From Acuticoccus sp051016205 (GTDB lineage Bacteria > Pseudomonadota > Alphaproteobacteria > Rhizobiales > Amorphaceae): a DNA stretch of 64,000 bases. The number at the start of each line of letters is the position of its first letter. The first letter of the stretch is position 1. The notes beneath the pieces are model-generated. The model saw nothing but the letters and a program-made list of their open reading frames with translations, ran no database searches and had not been told where the DNA came from. Both the position numbers and the translations under genes were made by a program. Positions 1 through 7,732 of the stretch are shown piece by piece. Where the stretch lies: NCBI GenBank assembly GCA_051016205.1, contig CP136534.1, positions 62,001-126,000 on the forward strand, in the 5' to 3' direction.

Positions 1-714
1 GGACACAAAGTTGTACATGGCAACCGTGACCGGCCGCACAGTGTTTCCTCCGAGTTGAACGGCAAAAAGGAACTCGTTCCAAGCATTGAGAAAGATGAAG
101 ATCACAGTCACTCCAATGCCGCCGCGCACTTGGGGCAGGATCACGTACCACAGCGCCTGGAAGCGTCCCGCCTTGTCCAGCAGCGCTGCCTCTTCCATCT
201 CGCGCGGAATGTCCTCGAAGTAGGAGACGAGAAGCCAGATGGCGAAAGGCAGCGAAAACGTCAGATAAACGGTGATCATGCCCTGATAAGTGTCGAGCCA
301 GCCGACTTGGTTGAGGATCAGGAAGTACGGAATGACAAGCCCGACCGGCGGGATCATCTGCGTTGCCAGCGTGTAAAACCCCAGCGCCGTCTTGCCGGGA
401 AGTTTTAGCCGGGCAAAGGCGTAGGCGGCCGGAACGGCGATGACGATGGTGAGCACGGTCGTGGTCGAGGCGACGATGAGGCTGGTGATGAGACTGTCGA
501 GGATGGAAAGGCTCCCGGTGACAGCATCCTTGTAGTTGGCAAACGTCGGCTCGAAGATGATGGACGGCGGATAGGCAAGCACTTCCGCCTCGCTCTTCAA
601 AGATACGATGAAGGCCCAGATCAACGGGAACGCCCACACCACCATCAGCACCGCCGTGGCGATGAAGAGGGCGAGCGTGCCGAAGCGGCCAGCAGCGCGC
701 GAGCGGCGGGCCAT
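1..714 (-). CDS. Carbohydrate ABC transporter permease, MalG type (3' end beyond window)
   Basis: Inner-membrane permease of a CUT1-like sugar importer. Read from the ATG at 714 it starts MARRSRAAGRFGTLALFI and stays open to base 1, about 238 residues, so the C-terminus lies outside the window. Several hydrophobic spans are visible, and the cytoplasmic EAA loop that docks on the ATPase is present as EEAALLDKAGRFQALW followed by ILPQ. The start overlaps the stop of the upstream permease gene (ATGA), so the two are translationally coupled. The ATPase gene is not visible and may lie further left. The sugar is unknown. Confidence 0.9.
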   Translation of the reverse strand, partial: MARRSRAAGRFGTLALFIATAVLMVVWAFPLIWAFIVSLKSEAEVLAYPPSIIFEPTFANYKDAVTGSLSILDSLITSLIVASTTTVLTIVIAVPAAYAFARLKLPGKTALGFYTLATQMIPPVGLVIPYFLILNQVGWLDTYQGMITVYLTFSLPFAIWLLVSYFEDIPREMEEAALLDKAGRFQALWYVILPQVRGGIGVTVIFIFLNAWNEFLFAVQLGGNTVRPVTVAMYNFVS

Positions 715-1598
715 CAGCCGCCCCGCCGTGTGCGCAGCCGAAAGAGCGCCGCGGAAACAAAGAAGGTGATGATGAGAAGTGCCACCGCCAGCGCGGCGCC
801 GTAGCCAAAATTCAGCTCTACGAACGAGGTCTTGTAGGCGTATAGGTTGAGGATCTCGGAGGCGGTGCCGGGCCCGCCACCGGTCGCGGCGAAAATTGCA
901 GCAAAGGCCGACAGCGCAATCATCGCACGCATGATGACGACGATGATGATGGCGGGCCTGATGAGTGGCAGGGTGATATACCAGAAGCGCTTGAAGGCGT
1001 TGGCCCGGTCGATCCGTGCCGCCTCATAAACGTCCGGCGGCAGTGATGTGAGGCTTGCCAGAAGGACGAGAAAGGCAAAGGGCGTCCACTGCCACGTGTG
1101 GATGATGATGACCGACACCAGTGCCCAGGTGGGTGAGCCGAGCCAGTTGATGGGCTCGATCCCGAATGCGCCGAGGACAAAGTTCACGATCCCGAACTGG
1201 GGCGCCAGCATCAACGTGCGCCAGAAGAGCCCCACCACCACCGGCGCCAGGACGATGGGCAGAATCGCAACAATCCGGAACAGCCACTGCCCCCGCGGGA
1301 TCTGCATGACGAGAAGCGCAAGGCCGAGGCCCACCAGCACTTGGAGGGTGACGGAGGTGATGGTGTAAATGGCGCTCAGTTGGACCGCATGCCAGAAGCG
1401 GTTGTCGCCCATCATCTGCGCGTAGTTGCCGAGCCCGGAGAAGCCATCCATGAACGGCATCGCAAGGTTGATGGTGTGGAGCGAACTCCAGACGAGGTAA
1501 CCCACCGGAAACGTGGTGATGATGGCAAGCACCAGGATCGCCGGCGCCACCATGAGCCCGGCGAACCCTCGTTCGCTCGCGATCGCCCGCCTCAGCAT
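714..1598 (-). CDS. Carbohydrate ABC transporter permease, MalF type
   Basis: 294-residue inner-membrane permease, partner of the MalG-like protein that follows it. A hydrophobic span starts near residue 14 (FAGLMVAPAILVLAII) and about five more follow. The EAA loop is YEAARIDRANAFKRFW followed by ITLPLIRPAI, typical of the MalF/UgpA group. It lies 27 nt after the binding-protein gene and overlaps the next permease by ATGA, so the three form one operon. The substrate is probably a mono- or oligosaccharide or polyol, from family membership only. Confidence 0.92.
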   Translation of the reverse strand: MLRRAIASERGFAGLMVAPAILVLAIITTFPVGYLVWSSLHTINLAMPFMDGFSGLGNYAQMMGDNRFWHAVQLSAIYTITSVTLQVLVGLGLALLVMQIPRGQWLFRIVAILPIVLAPVVVGLFWRTLMLAPQFGIVNFVLGAFGIEPINWLGSPTWALVSVIIIHTWQWTPFAFLVLLASLTSLPPDVYEAARIDRANAFKRFWYITLPLIRPAIIIVVIMRAMIALSAFAAIFAATGGGPGTASEILNLYAYKTSFVELNFGYGAALAVALLIITFFVSAALFRLRTRRGG

Positions 1599-1625
1599 CG
1601 GCCCTCAGCCTCGCTCCGGTCCTGC

Positions 1626-3053
1626 CTAGCCGCGCAGCAGCCTGTCGATCTTGTTCTGCGCCTCGGTGAGGGCATCGTTGACGCCTGCCTCACCGACGAG
1701 AGCGGACTGGATCGCCGTCGCCATGGTCTCGCCCACCGCGGGCCACTGCGGCAGGCGCGGACGCCATTCCACGTCCGTGTCCTCGGCAAAGGTTGTGGTG
1801 ACGGCATCCACAAGGTTCTTGCCGAAGGAGCCGAGCATCTCGCGGTAGCCGGGGTTCTCCCACACCGAAACACGGTTCGCGCCTGTGCGCTTGTAGGCGC
1901 CCGGGAACTCGTTGGCGGTGGCCACCTGCGTCTCCTTGGACGTCGCCCACTGGATGAACAGCCACGTGGCCGCCTTATCCTTGTCTGACAGGGCACCGTT
2001 GATCGGAAAACTCCAGTTCCAGATGGAGCTGACACGCTTGCCAGACGGTCCCTGCGGCCAGCGGGCAAAACCGATGTCGCCCACCACCTTGGACTTTTCG
2101 GGGTTTGCAATCACCGCAGCGGTGGAATGGGCGTCGATATAGGAGGCAACGGTGCCCTGACCGAAGGCATCCGCAATATCGGGCCAGTTCCAGTTCTCAA
2201 CCCCCTGGGGCGCATAGTTGTTGAGAAGGTCGATGTACCACTCAAGGGCGGCGACGGCCTCTGGCGTGCTCACGGTCATGTCGCCGCTGTCGTTGAACCA
2301 TTCGCCGCCAAGTGCGCGGAAGATCGAGGGGTAGATGTACATGTTCTGCCCCGCGCCCTTGAAGCCGCGCAGCGCCGCACCCCAGAGACGGTTGTCGGGG
2401 TCATGCACCGTCTTGGCGTTCTGGGCATACTCCTCGAAGGTTTCGGCGGGCGAGAGGCCAGCACCGTCATAAACGTCGGTGCGGTAGATCTGCAGTGTCG
2501 CCTCACCGTCATAGGGGATGCCGTAGGGCGTGCCGTCGATGGAGGTGACGCCGCGCCACGTCGCCAGAATGTCCTCGTAGTCGTACCAGGCGCTGTCGGT
2601 GAGCTTGTCACTGCCCAGATAGGTGTCGAGCGGGTCGATCCAGCCATTGGTGACGTAGAGGGGATAGTACATCGGGTCGGCGGCGTGGCTCGCCCACGTA
2701 CCGGTGCCCGATGAAAGGTCGAGAACCGCCTTCTGGCGGATCTGCCCTGGCGGCGTCATCTCAAGGCGCGCTTCCACACCGGTCAGTGTGGCGAAATCGG
2801 CAAGCACCGCCTCAAGGTTCTGAAAATATCCGGCCGGAATGACGCCGATGGTGATCTGCGCCCCGTCGGCCTGGCGCCAGTCGATCCCTGCCGCTTCCAT
2901 GGCTGAAAGGTCCATGTGCTGGCCCTCGGCGCGCGCGCGTCGGCTGAGGATCGCAGGGGCTGAGAGGAGCACCAGGCCCGATGCTCCCGTCTTCAGGATG
3001 CGCCGACGGCTGATGGCGCCCACGCGGCCCTTGTCGTTGCTCGATGTTGTCAT
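1626..3053 (-). CDS. ABC transporter sugar-binding protein (family 1) with Tat-type signal
   Basis: 475-residue periplasmic substrate-binding protein that heads the operon. The N-terminus carries a twin-arginine-like motif (SRRRILKTG, about residues 15-23), a hydrophobic stretch and a likely cleavage after ARA, suggesting Tat export of the folded protein. The body is of the extracellular solute-binding family 1 (MalE/UgpB-like) type. The ATG at 3053 has a strong GGGAGGG Shine-Dalgarno 8 nt upstream. It is divergent from a GntR regulator, with a perfect palindrome between them. Ligand unknown. Confidence 0.9.
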   Translation of the reverse strand: MTTSSNDKGRVGAISRRRILKTGASGLVLLSAPAILSRRARAEGQHMDLSAMEAAGIDWRQADGAQITIGVIPAGYFQNLEAVLADFATLTGVEARLEMTPPGQIRQKAVLDLSSGTGTWASHAADPMYYPLYVTNGWIDPLDTYLGSDKLTDSAWYDYEDILATWRGVTSIDGTPYGIPYDGEATLQIYRTDVYDGAGLSPAETFEEYAQNAKTVHDPDNRLWGAALRGFKGAGQNMYIYPSIFRALGGEWFNDSGDMTVSTPEAVAALEWYIDLLNNYAPQGVENWNWPDIADAFGQGTVASYIDAHSTAAVIANPEKSKVVGDIGFARWPQGPSGKRVSSIWNWSFPINGALSDKDKAATWLFIQWATSKETQVATANEFPGAYKRTGANRVSVWENPGYREMLGSFGKNLVDAVTTTFAEDTDVEWRPRLPQWPAVGETMATAIQSALVGEAGVNDALTEAQNKIDRLLRG

Positions 3054-3176
3054 GATCGATCCCTCCCTGCGCGTCGCGCTTCAAAAGAGCGCGTGTTTTT
3101 ATTTCCACCAGGCATGCGATACGTCAGCGTCCGCGCGCCGAACCGTGAGGTGCGGCCTGTGTGCCCTTGGCGGGTA

Positions 3177-3201
3177 GTCCTAAAGGTTCTAACATTAGGA
3201 C
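3177..3201. promoter_or_regulatory. Perfect inverted repeat, candidate GntR operator
   Basis: GTCCTAA (3177-3183) and TTAGGAC (3195-3201) are exact inverted copies separated by 11 nt. The site sits 34 nt before the TTG start of the GntR gene and about 125 nt before the binding-protein start. Its position between divergent regulator and transporter genes suggests an operator for that regulator. Binding is inferred. Confidence 0.6.
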
Positions 3202-3234
3202 GTTGTTGGCAAGGCGAATTGAGGTGATTTTCGG

Positions 3235-3963
3235 TTGACTGAGTCGTTTCTGCGCACCGGCCCCGTGCCGCGCTACGTGCAGCTCGCTGACGTCTTGCGC
3301 CAGCGCATCCGTAGAGGGGTCTGGGCGCCGGGCGATTTGGTTCCCTCCATCGAGAGCCTCATGCGCGAGTTCGAGGTGGCGCGGGTCACCGTCCGCCAGG
3401 CGATCAATCTGCTTGCGCAAGACGGCCTGCTTTCGCCCCAGCGCGGTCGCGGCACCTTCGTCACCGCGGAGGCCGGCCGGGACCGGCGCCTGGTCGTTCA
3501 CGGGACGCTGGACAAGCTTGCCGAGATGTATCGCGGCGACCGGCCGGATCTTTCCAACATTGCCGAGACCGATGAACTCCCCCCGCTCACCGAGCGGGAC
3601 GGCCGGCCTGCGCCGTCCTACTTCCACATGCGCCGGGTTCACGCCCGTGATGGGGAACGCTACTGTATCGCCTCCATCTATATCGATGAGCGGGTCTATG
3701 GGTTGGCGCCTGAGCGTTTGCGCACCGAAGTGGTCTTGCCGATCCTCACCGCACTTGAGGGCGTCGAAATCTGCGACGGGCACCAAAGCATGCACATCGC
3801 CACCGCCGATGTGGGCATTGCCACAGATTTGCGGATCGCGCTCAACGCGCCCGTCGTGGAGGTGCGGCGCCTGCTGCGGACCGCAGACCAGACCGTCATT
3901 TATTTCTGCGACGCCATCTATCGCGGCGACTATGTCCGTCTGGAAATGGATCTGACGCCTTAA
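3235..3963 (+). CDS. GntR-family transcriptional regulator with UTRA domain (HutC type)
   Basis: 242-residue DNA-binding regulator, probably of the divergent sugar ABC operon. The N-terminal winged helix-turn-helix shows the GntR pattern YVQLADVLRQRIRRGVW, then PGDLVPSIESL and RVTVRQAINLL. Residues from about 85 onward form the UTRA effector-binding fold (RRLVVHGTLDKL, HMRRVHARDGERYC, VVEVRRLLRT). The start is TTG at 3235, preceded by GAGGTG 8 nt upstream. A small-molecule effector, probably a sugar derived from the transported substrate, would control binding to the 25-bp palindrome just upstream. Confidence 0.92.
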   Translation: MTESFLRTGPVPRYVQLADVLRQRIRRGVWAPGDLVPSIESLMREFEVARVTVRQAINLLAQDGLLSPQRGRGTFVTAEAGRDRRLVVHGTLDKLAEMYRGDRPDLSNIAETDELPPLTERDGRPAPSYFHMRRVHARDGERYCIASIYIDERVYGLAPERLRTEVVLPILTALEGVEICDGHQSMHIATADVGIATDLRIALNAPVVEVRRLLRTADQTVIYFCDAIYRGDYVRLEMDLTP

Positions 3964-4316
3964 CCGAGGCAGCGGTCAGCCGCTGCCCACCATGCCAGGT
4001 CAGCCGAAACAGCGACGAAAGAGTCCACCACCGCGCCCAAGCCCTGGATCAGGCCCATGGATCAGGCTCGTGACGGTGGTAGCCTGACCAATAACCTCGC
4101 ACAGCATGCGCAAAGACGATGGGCGATGACGTGAAATCGTCGAGACGACCGGCGGGATGCACGACAATGAGTGCAGGTCGCAAAACCAAACACCGCTGGC
4201 GACCAGATTGTCCGCGACCGCTGTGCCACGGGAGCACGCCACATCGGACGTCTTCCTATATGCTTCCTAAGCCAACTTCGGGCAGACCACCCATGGCGCT
4301 AACTGACTGATTTGGA
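3964..4316. other. Gene-free stretch with a short hairpin after the GntR gene
   Basis: About 350 nt without a convincing gene; the short ORFs here have no recognisable features. A hairpin of eight perfect pairs (GGCAGCGG 3968-3975, CCGCTGCC 3980-3987, loop TCAG) follows the GntR stop and may help end transcription, but no T-run follows. The sequence GGATCAGGC occurs twice within a few dozen bases near 4050. Nothing else was recognised. Confidence 0.4.
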
Positions 4317-4391
4317 TGGTGGGCGGTACTGGGATTGAACCAGTGACCTCTGCCGTGTCAAGGCAGCGCTCTCCCGCTGAGCTAACCGCCC
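4317..4391 (-). tRNA. tRNA-Val (anticodon GAC)
   Basis: The minus strand folds as a complete 75-nt tRNA with encoded CCA. The acceptor stem pairs GGGCGGT with ACCGCCC, discriminator A, then CCA. The D arm is GCTC-AGCGGGA-GAGC, the anticodon arm CTGCC-TTGACAC-GGCAG gives GAC, and the T arm holds GGTTCAATCC. GAC reads valine codons GTC and GTT. It stands alone, convergent with nothing nearby. Confidence 0.96.
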
Positions 4392-4449
4392 GCCCTGTCA
4401 GCGAGGCCGTTCTATAGCGTTGGCCAGCACGACGAGCAAGCCCGGGGAG

Positions 4450-4896
4450 ATGCCGTTGCGTCGACCTCACCTGCAAGCCCATGCAAAGGGCGGGGACAAA
4501 GTCTGCCCCGTCCTCCTGCGCAATCGCGACGGGGTGCTGGACATCCTCGCATTCAAACATCCCCTTGCGGGGTGCCAGCTTGTCAAAGGCGGCATCGAGC
4601 GTGGTGAGACCGTGCTTCAAGCCGCCCGGCGCGAGGTGTTTGAGGAAAGTGGGATGGCAACGGAACCAAGCGGCCGCCACCTTGGTGTGTGGTATGGCGC
4701 GCCGAACCCGTGGCACATGATTAGATTGGATACGGCCGAGGCATTGCCCGACCGGTGGGAGCACCACTGCGCCGACGATGGCGGTCATGTCTTCTCGTTT
4801 TTCTGGTGGCCTCTCGATCAGGTGCCTGGAGCGGGTTGGCACGTCCTGTATCGCGAGGCATTGGCGTTCATTCGCCTTGTCATTCAACAAGACTGA
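4450..4896 (+). CDS. Nudix hydrolase
   Basis: 148-residue cytosolic pyrophosphohydrolase of the MutT/Nudix family. The Nudix box is perfect, GGIERGE followed by seven residues and REVFEESGM, giving the Mg-binding glutamates. Substrate cannot be read from the box; family members cleave nucleoside diphosphate derivatives or inositol polyphosphates. Two starts are possible: ATG at 4450 (used here) or TTG at 4420, 29 nt from the 5' end of the tRNA. Neither has an ideal ribosome site. It is not in an operon. Confidence 0.85.
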   Translation: MPLRRPHLQAHAKGGDKVCPVLLRNRDGVLDILAFKHPLAGCQLVKGGIERGETVLQAARREVFEESGMATEPSGRHLGVWYGAPNPWHMIRLDTAEALPDRWEHHCADDGGHVFSFFWWPLDQVPGAGWHVLYREALAFIRLVIQQD

Positions 4897-5088
4897 CACG
4901 TCTCGGGCGTTCCCCAACAAGCAAAGGCAGCATCTGACTTCGGCCTGAGAAGGCCCGGACTTTTCAATCCCATAATGCTGCTCATGCGGGCGAAAGGCGA
5001 GACGCCTCAGCGTGATGCATCGCCCAAAACTCTGTCGCCGGCGCCCTGGCGATCCAACGATGCCCTTTTTTCAATCGCAGTTGCGGTG

Positions 5089-5448
5089 TCAGGCGTACTC
5101 CAGCATGCGGCCGACCTCGCGCACCAACTCTCGCAGGTGGAAGGGCTTGGACAGCACCTTGGCACCACGGGGGGCGCCGTTTTCTTCATCAAGGGCGACG
5201 GCGGCAAAACCGGTGATGAACATCACCTTCAAATCAGGGTCGAGGCGGGTGGCGCGCTTCGCAAGCTCGACGCCATTCATCTCGGGCATGACGATGTCGG
5301 TCAAAAGGAGCGAAAACGGCTCCTCTCGCAGCCGCTCGTAGGCGGACTGGCCATCAGGCACGGCCACCACATCGTATCCGGCGCGGCAGAGGGCGCGCTG
5401 CAAAAAGCGCATCATGTCTATGTCGTCTTCGGCCAGAAGAATACGCAC
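5089..5448 (-). CDS. cpdR: CpdR-like single-domain response regulator
   Basis: 119 residues, a lone receiver domain with no output domain. The acidic pocket is in MRILLAEDDI, the phospho-acceptor is D51 in LLLTDIVMPEMNG, and the C-terminal conserved lysine is in KVLSKPFHL. The strings LLTDIVMPEMNG, MFITGFAAVAL and AKVLSKPFHLRELVREV match what I recall of Caulobacter CpdR. There the unphosphorylated protein brings ClpXP to the cell pole and primes degradation of cell-cycle proteins, under control of the CckA-ChpT relay. It is monocistronic here. One GATTC (GANTC) site lies upstream at 5575, which alone is weak evidence for CcrM control. Confidence 0.92.
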   Translation of the reverse strand: MRILLAEDDIDMMRFLQRALCRAGYDVVAVPDGQSAYERLREEPFSLLLTDIVMPEMNGVELAKRATRLDPDLKVMFITGFAAVALDEENGAPRGAKVLSKPFHLRELVREVGRMLEYA

Positions 5449-5736
5449 ACTGTCTCGCGGAGGAACCCGCGCCTCTTACCAACATTCACAAAGGCTGCGT
5501 TGCGGCAGCTTAGGGGCACGATGGCAGGTCGCTGTAAAACGGCGGTGTAGGACTTGGCTTTCGGAGCGCTTACTGATTCGCGCACAATGCGCGGGACCTT
5601 TGAAGGATCCTGCCCTATCTCACCGGCCTTGACCGGGTTGCCGCAGGACTGACAACGCGTCGCTTTGGCTATCGGGCAGCGCGTGTGCATGATGGTAGAA
5701 CGGCAAACAAAGGGGCGTTGGAGTGTCCGCCAGGTG

Positions 5737-6639
5737 ATGAGAATAGTCGACGCGTACGACGCCGTCCCGCCGTTTCAGGTGAGCGAGCCGTCTGAGCCGA
5801 AGGTGCCCTTCGTCTTCAACACGCCCCACTCGGGCACCCACTATACGCGCGCGCTCCTGGCCCAAAGTCAGCTCGACAGGCGCGCCATCAGAAGTTCTGA
5901 AGACACCTTCGTCGACGAGATCTTCGCCCCCGTCACCACCCTTGGCGCACCTTTGATGCGGGCCAACTTCCCCCGCGTGTTCGTTGACCTCAACCGCGAT
6001 GCGAACGAGCTCGATCCCTCAATGTTCAACGGCCCTTTGTCGGAGCCGACAAATGCGGAAAGCCCGCGGGTGGTGGGCGGCCTCGGCGTCATCGCCCGCG
6101 TGGTGGGTGACAGGCAGGAGATCTACGCCAACACCCTCCCCGCCGCAGAAGCGACCGAACGGCTTGAGCGCTATTACCACCCCTACCACCAGAAGCTGGG
6201 CGCCCTTTTGGAGGAGACCGCCGACAGGTTCGGCACCGCCGTTTTGGTGGACTGCCACTCCATGCCCTCAGGCGCTGTGAAGGCGTCAACCGAAGGCGGG
6301 CCGGGCCGGGCCGACATCGTCCTGGGCGACCGCTACGGCACCTCGTGCGTGCCCCATCTGACGGAGGCCCTTGCACGGCTATTGCGGCGGCAGGGGTTTG
6401 CTGTCGGCCTCAACCGCCCCTACGCCGGCGGCTTCATCACCGAGCGCTATGGCAAACCGCCCCTCGTCCACGCCATCCAGATCGAAATCAACCGTGCCCT
6501 TTATATGGACGAGGCTGGTTACTACAGGAACGCCAATTTTGCTGCGCTGCAAGATGAGCTCATGTCCGTCTTCGGTGCGCTCACCCAATCCTTTGCAGGT
6601 GCCCTCCACGCTGATGCCTGGCCCATGGCGGCGGAATAA
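5737..6639 (+). CDS. N-formylglutamate amidohydrolase family protein
   Basis: 300-residue cytosolic hydrolase of the N-formylglutamate deformylase family, which splits N-formyl-L-glutamate to glutamate and formate in histidine catabolism. Visible signatures are the metal-site start FVFNTPHSG near residue 26, the VDCHSMPSG motif near residue 167, and LNRPYAGGFITERYG. The frame is open back to TTG 5665, but the ATG at 5737 gives the usual family N-terminus. No other hut gene lies nearby, so its role could be general removal of formyl-amino acids. The stop codon touches the 3' end of a minus-strand sRNA. Confidence 0.85.
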   Translation: MRIVDAYDAVPPFQVSEPSEPKVPFVFNTPHSGTHYTRALLAQSQLDRRAIRSSEDTFVDEIFAPVTTLGAPLMRANFPRVFVDLNRDANELDPSMFNGPLSEPTNAESPRVVGGLGVIARVVGDRQEIYANTLPAAEATERLERYYHPYHQKLGALLEETADRFGTAVLVDCHSMPSGAVKASTEGGPGRADIVLGDRYGTSCVPHLTEALARLLRRQGFAVGLNRPYAGGFITERYGKPPLVHAIQIEINRALYMDEAGYYRNANFAALQDELMSVFGALTQSFAGALHADAWPMAAE

Positions 6640-6667
6640 AAAAAAGGCCGCTGAAAACAGCGGCCTT
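6638..6667 (-). terminator. Rho-independent terminator of the sRNA
   Basis: Stem of ten perfect pairs (AAGGCCGCTG 6644-6653 with CAGCGGCCTT 6658-6667) and loop AAAA on the plus strand. On the minus strand it runs into eight Ts (complement of 6638-6645). The plus side lacks a T-run, so the element points leftward. The T-run touches the stop codon of the amidohydrolase gene. Confidence 0.88.
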
Positions 6668-6722
6668 AAGTCTAGGGAGGAAACGCCCAAGGAGGGCAGC
6701 GACACGAGAAACCCGTGCCGCA
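6638..6722 (-). ncRNA. suhB/mmgR-type small RNA (alpha-r8 family)
   Basis: The minus strand shows three parts in order. A 5' hairpin pairs 6714-6719 with 6701-6706. A second hairpin, GCCC-TCCTT-GGGC, uses 6694-6697 and 6685-6688. A single-stranded CU-rich stretch GTTTCCTCCCTAGACTT (6668-6684) leads to a 10-bp terminator stem ending in eight T residues. This matches what I recall of the alphaproteobacterial suhB RNA (mmgR in Sinorhizobium), a trans-acting sRNA with an anti-Shine-Dalgarno-like CCUCCC loop. It stands next to an inositol-monophosphatase-family gene, the context after which suhB RNA was named. The 5' end is estimated from the promoter. Confidence 0.82.
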
Positions 6723-6727
6723 CTGCA

Positions 6728-6756
6728 AAAATGAGGGGGCAGCGCACAATCGTCAA
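6728..6756 (-). promoter_or_regulatory. Candidate sigma-70-type promoter of the sRNA
   Basis: On the minus strand TTGACG (complement of 6751-6756) is a strong -35 box. A 17-nt spacer leads to CATTTT (complement of 6728-6733), a poor -10 box. Transcription would begin near 6722. A conserved -35 TTGAC is typical of rhizobial sRNA promoters. Confidence 0.5.
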
Positions 6757-6921
6757 GATGCTGAATTCGCGGTCAGGCGGTTTTCTTGCCTGATTTTTCG
6801 CCAAATCGCCGGCAGATGTACCAAACGGCCCGTTTTGCATTATTTTCGCCAGCGATTCCAGAAGGTTACAACACTGCGACTCTTTCGCCGCCGCCCAAAC
6901 AATCATCCTCAAAAAAAGCGC

Positions 6922-7728
6922 ATGGCTCCTATGCACACCCCTGCCGACGACCTTGAGCTTGCCCAAAGGCTCGCCGATGCCGCTGATGCGGCGATTCTGC
7001 CCCACTTTCGCAACGTGGCCGAGGTCGCCAACAAGGATGCTGAAGGCTTTGATCCGGTCACCGCTGCGGACACGGCAGCTGAGGTCGCCATGCGTGACAT
7101 CATTGCCCAAGCGCGCCCGCACGACGGCGTGCTCGGCGAGGAATTTCAGGCCCGCGCCAGCCAAAACGGGCGCACTTGGGTGCTCGATCCCATCGACGGC
7201 ACGCGTGCCTTCGTCATGGGCCTTCCCACATGGGGCGTGCTGATCGCCCTTTATGATGGCGCAACGCCTGTTCTGGGTCTTATGAGCCAGCCCGTGGTCG
7301 GCGACCGTTTTTGGGGCTCCCCCTCAGGCGCGTTCTGGCGCTGCAACGGTAAGGAGCGGCCGTCAGCGTGCCGCAAGGCATCCGTTTCCGAGGCTATCCT
7401 TGCCACCACCAGCCCGGACCTGTTCGAGCCTGAGAGCCTTGCACGGTTTCGCGCCCTTCAGGGCCGCGTGCGCATGACGCGCTACGGGACGGACTGCTAC
7501 GCCTATGCCCTTCTTGCCGCAGGTCACGTGGACATAGTCATGGAAACGGGGTTGAAGGCGGTGGACATTGCCCCCTTCGTGCCCATGATCCATGCCGCCG
7601 GTGGCGCGCTGACCGATCTGTCGGGGCGCCCCTTGGGCACCGACCTCGTGGACAGCTACAACGGCGAAGCGCTCGCCGTCGCGAACCCTGCCGTATTGCC
7701 AGAGGTGCTTGAGATTGTGACCGGTTGA
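6922..7728 (+). CDS. Inositol monophosphatase family protein, probable histidinol-phosphatase (HisN type)
   Basis: 268-residue Mg-dependent, Li-sensitive-type phosphatase. Metal-site motifs are GFDPVTAADTAAE (about residues 46-58), GEEF, and WVLDPIDGTRAFVMG; a later conserved metal-binding Asp lies in VDIAPFVPMIHAAGG. The DPIDGTRAF variant and overall pattern resemble the histidinol-phosphate phosphatase branch used in histidine synthesis by Actinobacteria and many Alphaproteobacteria, but a 3'(2'),5'-bisphosphate nucleotidase or SuhB-like role is not excluded. The frame is open upstream to 6715, but that part crosses the sRNA; ATG 6922 is the sensible start. The next gene begins 5 nt later. 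Confidence 0.85.
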   Translation: MAPMHTPADDLELAQRLADAADAAILPHFRNVAEVANKDAEGFDPVTAADTAAEVAMRDIIAQARPHDGVLGEEFQARASQNGRTWVLDPIDGTRAFVMGLPTWGVLIALYDGATPVLGLMSQPVVGDRFWGSPSGAFWRCNGKERPSACRKASVSEAILATTSPDLFEPESLARFRALQGRVRMTRYGTDCYAYALLAAGHVDIVMETGLKAVDIAPFVPMIHAAGGALTDLSGRPLGTDLVDSYNGEALAVANPAVLPEVLEIVTG

Positions 7729-7732
7729 GCTG

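Noticed and set aside
4000..4242. Several small minus-strand frames before tRNA-Val
   Set aside because: Short, overlapping in different frames, no ribosome sites and no family resemblance.
5575..5579. GATTC methylation site upstream of cpdR as a CcrM/CtrA control element
   Set aside because: A single GANTC site is expected by chance and no TTAA-N7-TTAA CtrA box was found.
6644..6667. Hairpin as plus-strand terminator of the amidohydrolase gene
   Set aside because: The T-run exists only on the minus strand, so it fits the sRNA, although it may slow plus-strand transcription.
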